A DNA stretch of 64,000 nucleotides from Clostridium jeddahitimonense (GCA_000753455.2 LM994670.1:2706869-2770868), one strand, 5' to 3'. Shown: positions 44,919 through 54,817, counted from the first letter of the stretch. Translations and numbers: made by a program. Notes: generated by a model not told the origin, from the sequence alone.

Positions 44919-46355
44919 TTATATTTCCTCCTCTTTCATAGCAAGATGAACTGCTGCTGTTTTAAATGTTAATGGAAGTGCCAAAATATTGGGGTTATCT
45001 CCAACATATTTTCTTGCATCTCTTAAAGCTTCTTCAAAGGTAGCCCTAGTCTTCATTCCCATTCCTCTAGCATATCCAGGCTCTTGAGCACCTACTATAT
45101 ATATTGCTGATGTATTCATTTCTGCAATATGTCCACAAGATATCATTGAAAATGCATGGAAAGGATGGTATGCATAAGCATATCTATATTTATCTATATA
45201 TTCTTTTTTAGTTGCTAAATACTCACCGTATTGATTTAAATCTGGTAATGTATTTGCATAGTTTTTTTGGAACATTTCATAAACTTCTCTATATGCTGGG
45301 AATTCTTCATCATGGAAATATCCATTACAAGTTGAAGAACATATAACAACACAGTTATCGCTAAGTATCCTCTTATGTCTTATAATTTGAGCTGATATTG
45401 CTTGCATCATAAGAATTGGATTAGTTCCCATACCATTACCATAGTGGAAGAACTGAGGCATACCAAAGACTAGAACATCATATTTCTTTTCTGCCCAATG
45501 CACATAAGTACGTTTATTAGCAACCTCCCAAGATAACTTTTGAATTTCCTTTGCATATCCTGTAAATACATCTATTTGTCTTGAATTACTATCTAAAACT
45601 GCATCACAAGTAAAGAACTTTTTACCCATACACTTTTCCATATGTTGTCCAATTTCATCAAACTTAGTTCTCATTAAACTCTTATTGCTAACCGGAGTAA
45701 AATCACTTCCATGCATTACATCTGGTACATGATGAGATGCTATACTTCTCCAATGAGTTATCCCAGTTGAGCAGTGTTTATATCCTCCTGAATATCCTCC
45801 ATATGGATTGCCTTGAGCATGTCCAATTAACACTGCTAAATCTGCATCAAAAACTTCTTTATTCATTATTACCTTATCACCACGCTCTGTGCATCCAATG
45901 TCAACCAAATTATCATAATTTTCACTATCGTGATTAACTATTTGTCCACTATACCAAAAAGCATTAAATACTTTATCTCCTAAAATCCCCCTTATTTCTT
46001 CTTTAGTATTTTTTCTATGAAGGCCATTACTGCAAATAAGCTTTATATCTCTCTTTTCAACTCCAGCCTTTAAGCATTCATCTATAATTATTGGAATAGA
46101 TACCTTTCTATGAGCATCTTCTTGAGTTCCACCCTTAACTCTATCAGGGAAAACTATAACAACCTTTGAACCTTTTTTTACTTGCTCACTTATTGGTGCG
46201 ATTCCTATAGGATTTAAAATTGATTCCCTAGTTCTTTCTTCTATATTATCTATTGGTTCAGGATCCTTAACTGTAACTCCTGGTATAAATACATCAGTAC
46301 TATCTGGTAAATTGGCTTCCATAACTCCATGACCATATTCAAATTGTAACTTCAT
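44919..46355 (-). CDS. LarA-superfamily (nickel-pincer) racemase/epimerase-like protein
   Basis: A 478-residue protein of the lactate racemase superfamily (DUF2088). Recognisable: FPDRVKGGTQ, SNGLHRKNTKEE (H113), IGHAQGNPYGGYSGGYKHCSTG (H179 and K193) and ASHH (H208/H209), in the order of LarA His108, His174, Lys184 and His200; Lys184 carries the nickel pincer cofactor. Spacing H179-K193 is a few residues longer than in LarA. It probably racemises or epimerises a hydroxy-acid, here within a sugar operon. LarB, LarC and LarE, which build the cofactor, are not in the window. Confidence 0.8.
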   Translation of the reverse strand: MKLQFEYGHGVMEANLPDSTDVFIPGVTVKDPEPIDNIEERTRESILNPIGIAPISEQVKKGSKVVIVFPDRVKGGTQEDAHRKVSIPIIIDECLKAGVEKRDIKLICSNGLHRKNTKEEIRGILGDKVFNAFWYSGQIVNHDSENYDNLVDIGCTERGDKVIMNKEVFDADLAVLIGHAQGNPYGGYSGGYKHCSTGITHWRSIASHHVPDVMHGSDFTPVSNKSLMRTKFDEIGQHMEKCMGKKFFTCDAVLDSNSRQIDVFTGYAKEIQKLSWEVANKRTYVHWAEKKYDVLVFGMPQFFHYGNGMGTNPILMMQAISAQIIRHKRILSDNCVVICSSTCNGYFHDEEFPAYREVYEMFQKNYANTLPDLNQYGEYLATKKEYIDKYRYAYAYHPFHAFSMISCGHIAEMNTSAIYIVGAQEPGYARGMGMKTRATFEEALRDARKYVGDNPNILALPLTFKTAAVHLAMKEEEI

Positions 46356-46483
46356 AAATTCTCCTCCTAAACTTTATCCATAATTATATTTAAATTTATT
46401 TTTAACCCTTACTTAAATACTTCTCAATTGACAAATTCAATTTTATCACTTGCTAGAGGTACTTTCCCCATAAACTCTACTGG

Positions 46484-47410
46484 CTAATTATATTTATCTA
46501 TAATAACTCTTAAATCTTCAACACTAAATCCTATGTCTCCAGTAAATTTAGTAAGTGCCACAAGTCCACCATCTATAGTTTCTATCTCAGATATCATCTT
46601 TGCATTTTCTTCTTTTAATCCTCCACCATAGACTACAGCTAGCTCTTTTCCTAAAATCTCTCTTGTAACCTTTTTTATATATGATGAAACAAAAGCTATA
46701 TAATCGCTATCTGGCGGAGTTTTTCCTGGTCCTATTGCCCATATAGGCTCATAAGCAATAACTATATTAGTACTATCTAAATAATCTTTAACTCCGACTA
46801 ATCCTCTTTCAAGTTGACCTTTTAGTACTTTTTCAACATTAGGCTTAACTTCTTCTAAAGAACCTAACCCTCTCTGCTGAGCAGTTTCACCTATACAAAG
46901 TAATACATGCATATTTCTCTTTAAAGCAGCTAGAACTTCTTTATTTATCAAACTATCTACTGCATTAGCTAACTTTTCCCTTAAAACTTCATTTCTAGTT
47001 ATATTAGATTCGAATGCTTCTATTATCTCTTGCTTATCTCTTCTCTCTTCACAGTGTCCTATTATTACTCCTTTACATCCTATATTAGCCGCAGCCGCTG
47101 CTGGTAAATGAGTTGTTAGCGCTCCAAAGTTACCACCCTTTTCTACATCAGTTCTATAAACACCTTGAACTCCTATACCTAATGTTCTTATTCTTTCATC
47201 AGGATATCTTTTTAATCTATCAATAGCTGGTATTATATAAGCTTCCGGCAACATATATACAACCATCATATCCTCTAAAGTACCTAATCCAAGTTCTACA
47301 CTTTTATCCACTATCTCCTCAATCCAAGCCTTTGGATTATCCACATTACAAACACCACCTAAATCCTTAGGTACATCAAACCTTTTAAGATTTACGAATA
47401 TTTCTCTCAT
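46484..47410 (-). CDS. divergent triosephosphate isomerase-like protein
   Basis: A 308-residue TIM barrel, about 55 residues longer than normal TpiA. Catalytic residues are kept: Lys9 in NLKRF, His119 in IGHCEERR and Glu221 in AYEPIWAIGPGKT. The phosphate-binding parts are altered: YGGG (261-264) replaces YGGS, and GGLVALTKF (281-289) replaces DGxLVGGASL. The substrate may therefore differ from glyceraldehyde 3-phosphate. It lies between the PFK-like and LarA-like genes. Confidence 0.88.
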   Translation of the reverse strand: MREIFVNLKRFDVPKDLGGVCNVDNPKAWIEEIVDKSVELGLGTLEDMMVVYMLPEAYIIPAIDRLKRYPDERIRTLGIGVQGVYRTDVEKGGNFGALTTHLPAAAAANIGCKGVIIGHCEERRDKQEIIEAFESNITRNEVLREKLANAVDSLINKEVLAALKRNMHVLLCIGETAQQRGLGSLEEVKPNVEKVLKGQLERGLVGVKDYLDSTNIVIAYEPIWAIGPGKTPPDSDYIAFVSSYIKKVTREILGKELAVVYGGGLKEENAKMISEIETIDGGLVALTKFTGDIGFSVEDLRVIIDKYN

Positions 47411-47424
47411 ATCTTCTTCCTCCT

Positions 47425-48606
47425 TTAAATTTTTTCTTTCCTTGCTCCTAAATTAAAGTCTGTAAACTCTTGTATTCCTCTACCTATAAGAGGCTTACAC
47501 CAGTCTATAAATCTTTCAGTTACATAGTTACCTCTTTCATTTATAAACTCTTTAGGCAACGCTTTTTCATACATCATAACTTCATTTATAGGAATTAATG
47601 ATGTCTCACACTTATACGGTTCTGTTGAAATTCTATTAAGCCCTACCATATACCCTGTCTTTCCTTCTACTGCTGCTTTTACTGCAGCCCTTCCTGCTTC
47701 TATTGCCTCATTAACATCTACTTCTGACTGCATAGTTATTGATGCTCTTCCTAAAATTCCTGGTTTTTCACTTCTAGCTTTTATTCCTAACTCTTTTATA
47801 ACCAAAGTGGCAAGATGAGTTCCTACATCGCCAAAATAAGTTGCCCTTTCAGTTTTAAATATAGGCTCAACTATAGGATTACCATTTTCATCTTTTAATC
47901 CCTCACTAGCAACTACAACTACTCCTCCATATTTCTCATGTAATCTCTTTACATCTGCTAAAAACTCTTCTTTTACAAATGGTCTTTCTGGTAAATAGAT
48001 AAGATGTGGGGCATCTCCTTCTTTCTTTCTAGCTAAAGCTGATGATGCTGTTATCCATCCTGCATTTCTTCCCATAGCTTCTATAATTGAAACATGTATA
48101 GGTAACGACTTAACATCTTCACCAACTTCCTTCACTGATGTTGCCATATATCTAGCAGCACTACCAAAGCCAGGAGAATGATCTGTAATTGCTATATCAT
48201 TATCTATTGTCTTAGGAATACCTATAACGTTTATTCCTGATTCCTTTGCTACTTCGTATATCTTTCCACATGTATCCATGGATCCATTTCCACCATTAAA
48301 TAAAACATATTTAATGTCATATTTCTTAAACACTTCTAACATTCTTGCATACTCTTTTTCATACAATGGAAATCTTGAAGTACCCAATGCTGATGCTGGT
48401 GTTTTAGGTAATAAATTTATTTCCTCTTGTAATTCATCCCTAAAATTTATAAAATTCTCTTCTAATATTCCGCTACTTCCTCCAATTGCACCGTATATAG
48501 CACCTATCTCATCATACTTCTTAGCCTCTTCTATTGCTCCATACAGTGATGCATTAATAACTGCTGTAGGTCCTCCTCCATGAGCTATAAGCATATTGCC
48601 ATTCAT
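47425..48606 (-). CDS. 6-phosphofructokinase-like kinase, PPi-PFK-related clade
   Basis: A 393-residue PfkA-superfamily enzyme: HGGGPTAVINAS at the N-terminus, GGNGSMDT (105-112), GIPKTIDND (129-137), GFGSAARY and AMGRNAGWITA. The Lys in PKTIDND is typical of PPi-dependent enzymes, while Gly in GGNGS is typical of ATP-dependent ones, so the phosphate donor is uncertain. ATG at 48606 follows GAAGGGAG; a longer frame from 48627 lacks a site. It would phosphorylate a ketose phosphate made by the PGI-like or ManA protein. Confidence 0.88.
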   Translation of the reverse strand: MNGNMLIAHGGGPTAVINASLYGAIEEAKKYDEIGAIYGAIGGSSGILEENFINFRDELQEEINLLPKTPASALGTSRFPLYEKEYARMLEVFKKYDIKYVLFNGGNGSMDTCGKIYEVAKESGINVIGIPKTIDNDIAITDHSPGFGSAARYMATSVKEVGEDVKSLPIHVSIIEAMGRNAGWITASSALARKKEGDAPHLIYLPERPFVKEEFLADVKRLHEKYGGVVVVASEGLKDENGNPIVEPIFKTERATYFGDVGTHLATLVIKELGIKARSEKPGILGRASITMQSEVDVNEAIEAGRAAVKAAVEGKTGYMVGLNRISTEPYKCETSLIPINEVMMYEKALPKEFINERGNYVTERFIDWCKPLIGRGIQEFTDFNLGARKEKI

Positions 48607-48653
48607 ATTTAATCTCCCTTCTACCATCTATATATTAGATTATTTTCTCACCT

Positions 48654-49727
48654 CTATACTGTAGGTGAATAACAATTAATAATCTTTAAATTCTCCCCTT
48701 CTAATGCAAAACTTCTGTTATATTCTGGTATGAAAATTTCATCACCTTTTTCTAAAATCATATCTTTATCTAAATAAGTTAATTTACCTTTACCATCAAT
48801 AACTGTAGCTATACAAAACTTATCTTTCTCTATATAAACCTTCTTATTTATTTCAAGCTTTTCCATAGTAAAGTACTCTTTATATTTATCTCCTATTAAT
48901 TCAATCTTTTTAAAGTTTTCTTCTAAGGTTATTTTTTCTTTCAAAAAATATCTAACCCTTAATTCATCCTCATTTATCTCTTCATAATTAAAACAATCTA
49001 ACATTTTTTCAATGCCCAATCCATTATGAATCATCTCTTCTGAAATTTTCATACCATCTAATCTCTGTCTTTCAACTCTCATTGTAAAATCCGTTGGTTC
49101 TTGAATTTCTATAACAAGACATCCTCCACCTAAAGCATGAGGTACTCCACCAGGAATAAAAATTGTATCTCCCTTATTTACATAAATTTTATGCATCATA
49201 CTAATCATTCCTTCTATATCTTGTTCTAGAAACGCTTGTCTCCATTTCTCTCTTGTTACTCCTTCTTTGAACCCTAAATATATATAAGCCCTATCCTTTA
49301 TATCTTCTCTTATATCAAGTATGTGCCAAGCTTCGGTCTTTCCAAAATCTGAATTTAAATACTTTTTGGCATAATCTTTATTAGGATGAACTTGAATTAA
49401 AAGCCTACTAAAAGAATCAATAAACTTTACCAAAACAGCCATTTCTACTCCGAAGCTCTTTATATGCTTTTCACCTAAAAACTCCTTAGGATATTTATTT
49501 ATTAAATCTTTTAAAAGATAATCCTTATCATTAATAACACACTTACTTAATCCATAATTACTATCTTTTTTATCATTAAAAACTTTAGTTGTAGATGCAA
49601 TCCACGATTCTGACATATATCCATCTCTTGGACTTTTTACTAATTGCAGCTTATCTAAAAGATATCCTCCCTTAAAAGGTCTTTCTATTCTATTATGCTT
49701 TAACTTTATAGGTTCAATAGACAACAT
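48654..49727 (-). CDS. manA: mannose-6-phosphate isomerase, class I
   Basis: A 357-residue cupin isomerase with the zinc site of class I ManA: LIQVHPNKDYAKKY, GKTEAWHIL, and PGGVPHALGGGCLVIEIQEPTDFT; a C-terminal cupin half follows. It interconverts mannose 6-phosphate and fructose 6-phosphate. The gene lies 12 bases after the response regulator gene and 47 bases before the PFK-like gene. A role on a non-standard aldose is possible given the neighbours. Confidence 0.88.
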   Translation of the reverse strand: MLSIEPIKLKHNRIERPFKGGYLLDKLQLVKSPRDGYMSESWIASTTKVFNDKKDSNYGLSKCVINDKDYLLKDLINKYPKEFLGEKHIKSFGVEMAVLVKFIDSFSRLLIQVHPNKDYAKKYLNSDFGKTEAWHILDIREDIKDRAYIYLGFKEGVTREKWRQAFLEQDIEGMISMMHKIYVNKGDTIFIPGGVPHALGGGCLVIEIQEPTDFTMRVERQRLDGMKISEEMIHNGLGIEKMLDCFNYEEINEDELRVRYFLKEKITLEENFKKIELIGDKYKEYFTMEKLEINKKVYIEKDKFCIATVIDGKGKLTYLDKDMILEKGDEIFIPEYNRSFALEGENLKIINCYSPTV

Positions 49728-49739
49728 CTTTATTCACCT

Positions 49740-50423
49740 CTATGCATTTTCAAATAAATGCTCTATATTTAACTCTCTTATTTGTTTTACTATTTCCTTA
49801 GTTCTACTTAGTCCAAACTTCTTTAACAAACTTTTTATTTGAGTTTTTACAGTTACAACTTCAACACATCTTATCTTTGCTATCTCATCTATTTTCTTAT
49901 TTTTTAAGAATAATTTAATTAACTCTCTTTCAGCAGGAGTAAGCTTTGATATATTATTTATAAAAAATAACAAACTCTTTTCAGTTCTACTTAATCTAAA
50001 AAGTTCATCTCTCATTTTAGTTTGTATTCTAGCTTCTAAAATCGGCTCTCCTTCATAAGCTTTTCTTATATGCTTCAAAATAGTATCGTACTCAGCAGAC
50101 TTAACAACATAATCTACAGCTCCACTAACCATAGCAGTTACAATCATCTCATCAGTATCATGAGCAGTTAAAAAAATTACAGGAATCTCTGGATCAAACT
50201 TATGTATTTCCTCTGTAGCTAAAATACCTGAGTTTAAAGCATCCATCTCGATATCCATAAGTATAATATCTGAACTAACCTCTTTAGCTAATTTAACTAT
50301 TTCAGCCTTTGTATCAGCAGTGCCTACTATCTCCATATCATCTTGACTTTCTATAAGTTCACAAAAATCATCTCTTATGATTTCAAAATCTTCTGCAAGT
50401 AATATCTTAATTTTAGACTCCAT
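49740..50423 (-). CDS. response regulator, NarL/LuxR-type
   Basis: A 227-residue regulator: receiver (about 1-125) with EDFE acidic pair, Asp in DIILMDIEM and Lys in YVVKSAEYD, then a C-terminal helix-turn-helix (about 165-215; LTPAERELIKLFLKNKKIDEIAKI and VTVKTQIKSLLKKFG) of the LuxR kind. It is 17 bases behind the histidine kinase gene and forms a pair with it. Its place inside the sugar block suggests it controls that block. Confidence 0.92.
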   Translation of the reverse strand: MESKIKILLAEDFEIIRDDFCELIESQDDMEIVGTADTKAEIVKLAKEVSSDIILMDIEMDALNSGILATEEIHKFDPEIPVIFLTAHDTDEMIVTAMVSGAVDYVVKSAEYDTILKHIRKAYEGEPILEARIQTKMRDELFRLSRTEKSLLFFINNISKLTPAERELIKLFLKNKKIDEIAKIRCVEVVTVKTQIKSLLKKFGLSRTKEIVKQIRELNIEHLFENA

Positions 50424-50440
50424 ATTTCCCCCTCCAGATC

Positions 50441-51940
50441 TTATCTACCATACTTTGGAAGCATAATATAAAATGATGTTCCTTCACCTATTTTGCTTTC
50501 CACCCTTGTAAATCCAAAATGATACTTAGCTATTTTTCTTACATAATACAATCCCATCCCCCAATTTTGATTAGTATTTTTATCTGTAAAAAATGGTTCA
50601 AATATCTTCCTTTTTAATTTATTATCTATACCTATACCATTATCTTTTATAACAATAACGTTATATAACCTTTCAGATTGAATTATAATCTTAAGCTCTT
50701 TTCTCCTATCATCTTCACACCTTAGAAGTGCCTCATAGCCATTAACCATTAAGTTATAAACTGCCTCACTTAAATGATTAATATCTGCTAATATTGTATT
50801 ATTAGCCTCATATTTAACTTCAACATCTTCTGTTGGATATTTTTGCGCAAACTTTCCATATGACCTATTAATTACCTCCTCTATTTCAATAGGACATAAG
50901 TTTATACTCTTAGACTTAAAAGATTTATGAAGTTCTTCCATTCTCTCTGTCATCTGCTCTGTTAAAGAAGATAGTTTTCTTGAGTTATCTCTTAACTTTT
51001 CAATATCTATGTCATTTATATCCTCTACATTAACTAAATTATTTATATTTCTACTTAAAACCTTAAGGGCTATAAGTTGATTTTTAATCCCATGTATAAA
51101 AATACTAACTACTTCACCTGCAGTATTTACTTTTCTTTTCATAAGCTTGTCTTCATCTTTATCATCATAATTAATATGAGTATTAACTAAGTTTATAGCT
51201 CCGAAAATTAATAATGCAGTAACTATACTAGAAATTATTATCCAAATTGCAAAGGGTATTCTCGGATTAATATAGCTATATTTTCCCCAAAGATACTGAT
51301 ATCCATAAGGTTGATAAATATATACTGGACTATCTATCGCAAATAATATATAAAATATAGTTATACTTATTTGAGCTATAACTATATAAGCAAACTTACG
51401 CTTTATGAATCCTATAGTTATTTTTCTATACTCATGTATAAATAAAAATAATGCTATCCCTATATATATAAATATCCAAAACAAAGTTAAATCATTTAAA
51501 AATTTTTGTAGCTGTAAATGGCCTTTAAACCATACCCTATAGTTAGCTGGATAAAATATAATAAGAAAAAATATTGATGGCAATGTAGCTAATTTGTAAA
51601 TATACCTATTACTTCTAACCCATTCAATCATTGAATAATTAATAGCTATTAATAGTAAGAATAATGGAAAAAGACACCTTCCTAATACTACTAAATATCC
51701 GATTGTATCTAATGATATCGCAGTAAATCTTAATCTATGTTGAATAGCTTTAGTTATAAACAGAAATATTTGCTGGTAACTAGATAGTCCTCCTGATTTT
51801 GCAAAAAATAAAATTAATCCTATAAACATCAAAATGCAGCTTATATATAATCCTGCTATAAGAAAATATAATTTATTTCTATCTAATATAATAATTGATA
51901 CAGAAATTATTGCTAAAAGCATTAAAATTATAATTAACAT
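50441..51940 (-). CDS. sensor histidine kinase with N-terminal multi-helix membrane domain
   Basis: A 499-residue kinase with about seven N-terminal helices (residues 1-250), an H-box VVSIFIHGIKNQLIALK (His phospho-acceptor), NLMVNGYEAL (N-box), DNGIGIDNKLKRKIFEPFFTDK and GMGLYYVRKIAKYHFG (G-boxes). The membrane domain, with aromatic-rich loops, may sense the substrate directly. ATG at 51940 follows GGGG at eight bases; an in-frame TTG at 51946 is less likely. Confidence 0.92.
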   Translation of the reverse strand: MLIIILMLLAIISVSIIILDRNKLYFLIAGLYISCILMFIGLILFFAKSGGLSSYQQIFLFITKAIQHRLRFTAISLDTIGYLVVLGRCLFPLFLLLIAINYSMIEWVRSNRYIYKLATLPSIFFLIIFYPANYRVWFKGHLQLQKFLNDLTLFWIFIYIGIALFLFIHEYRKITIGFIKRKFAYIVIAQISITIFYILFAIDSPVYIYQPYGYQYLWGKYSYINPRIPFAIWIIISSIVTALLIFGAINLVNTHINYDDKDEDKLMKRKVNTAGEVVSIFIHGIKNQLIALKVLSRNINNLVNVEDINDIDIEKLRDNSRKLSSLTEQMTERMEELHKSFKSKSINLCPIEIEEVINRSYGKFAQKYPTEDVEVKYEANNTILADINHLSEAVYNLMVNGYEALLRCEDDRRKELKIIIQSERLYNVIVIKDNGIGIDNKLKRKIFEPFFTDKNTNQNWGMGLYYVRKIAKYHFGFTRVESKIGEGTSFYIMLPKYGR

Positions 51941-52042
51941 ACACAATACCCCATATTATTCCAAATTATATAATATATTGTAACACATATCTAAAGGTTT
52001 TCATATGTTAGTTATAAATTTAGCACTTTATGTATTAATATA

Positions 52043-52065
52043 GAGTATGGCTATTAACCACACTC
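52043..52065 (-). terminator. hairpin after the ABC importer operon
   Basis: On the minus strand GAGTGTGG pairs with CCATACTC (one G-U) around seven bases, followed by TATATTAATA. It starts about 20 bases after the substrate-binding-protein stop. Confidence 0.6.
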
Positions 52066-52084
52066 CATATTTAAATATTATTTA

Positions 52085-53164
52085 TTAATTTAATCCTTCA
52101 TAAGCTTCAATCATTATGCTTGAATCAAAGTAATCTGTTACTGGAACTTCTTTTTCAAGCTTTCCATCTTTTATGAATAAGTCTTGTTGTGCTTTATACC
52201 ATTTTTCAACTTGCCCATCTTTGCATCCATCATATACTTCTTTAGAAGTTAACCAATTACCTTCTCCAGTAGCTGCAAGAATCGTAGCCTCTTCTACATC
52301 AATTAATTTTGCAACAAGCTTAGCGCTTTCTTCTACATTACCATTTCTATAATCCATAGCTTTTAATAAACCTTTAGTAAATCTAACTAAAAGATCTCTG
52401 TTTTCACTAGCATACTTTTCAGTAACAACCCAACTTGATGGGAATACAAAGCTTTCTATAAAGTCTGCATTACCAGCAAGTCTTATTATATTATCAGCAC
52501 CTAATTCATCCCTAACTGTAATAGTATATGGTGACCATATAGATACAGCATCAACTTGTTTAGATACGAATGCAGTAACAGCACCTGCCATTTCCATATT
52601 AACTACATTAACATCATCTCTAGTTAAACCTACTGACTCAAGTGCTAAGTTAAGAATAACTTCTCCTGATGTACCTAATTGTGTTGCTATAGTCTTTCCT
52701 TTTAAATCTTCGATTTTTGTAATTCCTGACTCCTTATTAACTAATAATTCATCAGCTAAACTTGTACAATCTAAGGCAAATAACTTAACTTGTCCTTGAC
52801 AAGCTAAAAGATGGGCACCATGTCCAATATAACCAACATCTATATCACCTGAAACCATAGCTGAAACTTCTGGTGGCCCTGCTGTAAATTTAACTAACTC
52901 GATATCAATTCCCTGCTCTTCAAAATATCCTTTTTCAATACCTGTAGTAATTGCAGAAGCTCCTCCCATATTTGGATGGTAAGCAACCTTCATAGTAACT
53001 TTTTCTAATGGTTTTTCTGCTTCACCATTAGTTTCTTGATTTTCTTCTGTTGATGGCTTTTCTGTACTTTCTCCACTCTCTTTATTAGAGCTTGAACATC
53101 CTGCAAATAACCCTGTTGCAATTACCCCTACCGCTAATAAACTTAATAGCTTTTTAATTTTCAT
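52085..53164 (-). CDS. ABC importer substrate-binding lipoprotein, SsuA/TauA/NMT1-like
   Basis: A 359-residue lipoprotein: MKIKKLLSLLAVGVIATG and lipobox LFAGC, then Ser/Glu-rich linker and an NMT1/SsuA-like bilobal domain (MKVAYHPNMGGASAITTGIEKGYFEEQGIDIELVKF; GAVTAFVSKQVDAVSIWSPYT). Such proteins bind sulfonates, taurine, nitrate or thiamine-precursor pyrimidines. ATG at 53164 has GGGGG nine bases upstream; the longer frame has no RBS. It is the last gene of the permease, ATPase, binding-protein operon. Confidence 0.9.
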   Translation of the reverse strand: MKIKKLLSLLAVGVIATGLFAGCSSSNKESGESTEKPSTEENQETNGEAEKPLEKVTMKVAYHPNMGGASAITTGIEKGYFEEQGIDIELVKFTAGPPEVSAMVSGDIDVGYIGHGAHLLACQGQVKLFALDCTSLADELLVNKESGITKIEDLKGKTIATQLGTSGEVILNLALESVGLTRDDVNVVNMEMAGAVTAFVSKQVDAVSIWSPYTITVRDELGADNIIRLAGNADFIESFVFPSSWVVTEKYASENRDLLVRFTKGLLKAMDYRNGNVEESAKLVAKLIDVEEATILAATGEGNWLTSKEVYDGCKDGQVEKWYKAQQDLFIKDGKLEKEVPVTDYFDSSIMIEAYEGLN

Positions 53165-53198
53165 TCTCCTTTTCCCCCTTAAAATACTCTTTGTTTTT

Positions 53199-53990
53199 TT
53201 ATTTAGCATACTCAAGATACTCATGATATACTTGAGCCCAAATTTCATTTTTTAATTCAATAAATTCTGGCGTCATCTTTGTTTCTTGATTTCTTGGGTA
53301 TGGAATGTTTACATCAATTACAGACTTTATACGTCCTGGTCTTGCACTCATAACTATTACCTTAGTTGCTAATATTATGGCTTCTTCAACATCATGAGTT
53401 ATAAAGAAACATGTTTTTTGTTCTTTTTCCCAAGTATCTAATAACTCTTGTTGAAGTTGAGTCCTTGTTTGTGCATCAAGAGCTCCAAAAGGTTCGTCCA
53501 TAAGTAAAACCTCTGGATTAACTGCATAAGCTCTTGCTATTGCAACTCTCTGTCTCATACCCCCTGATAACTCTTTTGGATATGAGTTAGCAAAATCCTT
53601 AAGACCAACTATATCTAAATATTTTGCTACAGTTTCATTTATTTCTTTCTCTGGTAATCCTTTTAGCTTCAATCCAAAAGCTACATTTTTTTCAACTGTT
53701 AGCCATGGGAATAATGCATACTGTTGGAATACAACTCCTCTTTCAGGACCTGGCCCCTCAACTAGGTTACCATCTACATAAACTTCACCTGAAGTTGGAG
53801 TATCCAAACCTGCCAATATATTTAAAAGAGTGGATTTCCCACAGCCTGATGGTCCAACCACACATATGAATTCGTTTTCCTTTATTTCAAAAGAAACTCC
53901 ATTTAATGCAACTACTTCTCCTCTTCTTGTGTTAAATACCTTTTTAACATTATCTATTTTAACTTTTACGCTTGGTGTGTTTCCTGCCAT
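53199..53990 (-). CDS. ABC importer ATP-binding protein, SsuB/TauB-like
   Basis: A 263-residue ATPase: Walker A GPSGCGKSTL, Q-loop FQQYALFPWLTV, signature LSGGMRQRVAIARA, Walker B VLLMDEPFGALD, H-loop FITHDVEEA. GALDAQTR and the following sequence are typical of the nitrate/sulfonate/bicarbonate (SsuB) subfamily. It overlaps the permease gene by 25 bases. Confidence 0.94.
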   Translation of the reverse strand: MAGNTPSVKVKIDNVKKVFNTRRGEVVALNGVSFEIKENEFICVVGPSGCGKSTLLNILAGLDTPTSGEVYVDGNLVEGPGPERGVVFQQYALFPWLTVEKNVAFGLKLKGLPEKEINETVAKYLDIVGLKDFANSYPKELSGGMRQRVAIARAYAVNPEVLLMDEPFGALDAQTRTQLQQELLDTWEKEQKTCFFITHDVEEAIILATKVIVMSARPGRIKSVIDVNIPYPRNQETKMTPEFIELKNEIWAQVYHEYLEYAK

Positions 53991-54781
53991 CCTGTTAGTC
54001 TCCTTTCTAAGAATTTAACGAACTTTTCTAAAGTAATCCCAATTACTCCTATTATAACTATTCCAAGTAAAACTATATCCATTTGGAAATATAAACTTGC
54101 TTCTTGAATCATTGTTCCAAGTCCAGCTTGAGCTCCAGTAAGCTCTGATGCTACTAAAGTTGTTAATGCTGCTGCTAGTCCTAATCTTATTCCTACTAAG
54201 ATAAAAGGAAGTGATGCAGGAACAACTACTTTTAAGAATATAGTTGAGTCTTTAGCCCCTAAAACTCTTGCAGCCTTTATAAGTGTTGCATCAACATTTC
54301 TAACACCTTGATAAATTGATACAACCATTACTAAAAACGAAGCAATAAATATAACTATTATCTTTGATGATTCACCAATACCAGCTCCAACAATTACCAA
54401 TGGTATATATGCTATTGGTGGGATAGTTCTTATAAACTGTATCCAAGGTTCCACTATATTTCTAAATACTTTGTACCATCCCATTAAGAATGCTACCGGA
54501 ATTGCTGCTATAAGCCCAAAAGAAAATCCACCTAAAACTCTAAATAAACTTTTACCGATATGTGTCCATATCTTTCCTTTTTGCATTTGAGTAATTAATG
54601 CACTAATTACTTCTGTTGGTGATGCAAATATAACTCCTCCTGCTTCAGTCATTGAGATAAGTTGCCAAACTAATATTGCTAATAAGAAAGATATAAGCAC
54701 CCAAATCCTATCATCGATCTTATTTATAATTGTTGAAAATTTGTTTTCTGAGCTTTTACTCTTTTTAACTGTCATATCCAT
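53966..54781 (-). CDS. ABC importer permease, SsuC/TauC-like
   Basis: A 271-residue permease with six helices and the EAA-like loop RVLGAKDSTIFLKVVVPASLPFILVGIRLGLAAALTTLVASEL. RTIPPIAYIPLVIVGAGIGESSKI is the SsuC/TauC-type cytoplasmic/membrane motif. It is the first gene of the importer operon, start at 54781 behind GGGAGG. Confidence 0.93.
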   Translation of the reverse strand: MDMTVKKSKSSENKFSTIINKIDDRIWVLISFLLAILVWQLISMTEAGGVIFASPTEVISALITQMQKGKIWTHIGKSLFRVLGGFSFGLIAAIPVAFLMGWYKVFRNIVEPWIQFIRTIPPIAYIPLVIVGAGIGESSKIIVIFIASFLVMVVSIYQGVRNVDATLIKAARVLGAKDSTIFLKVVVPASLPFILVGIRLGLAAALTTLVASELTGAQAGLGTMIQEASLYFQMDIVLLGIVIIGVIGITLEKFVKFLERRLTGWQETHQA

Positions 54782-54817
54782 AACTATCCTCCCTTTTAAT
54801 TATACTGACCCCTTTTT

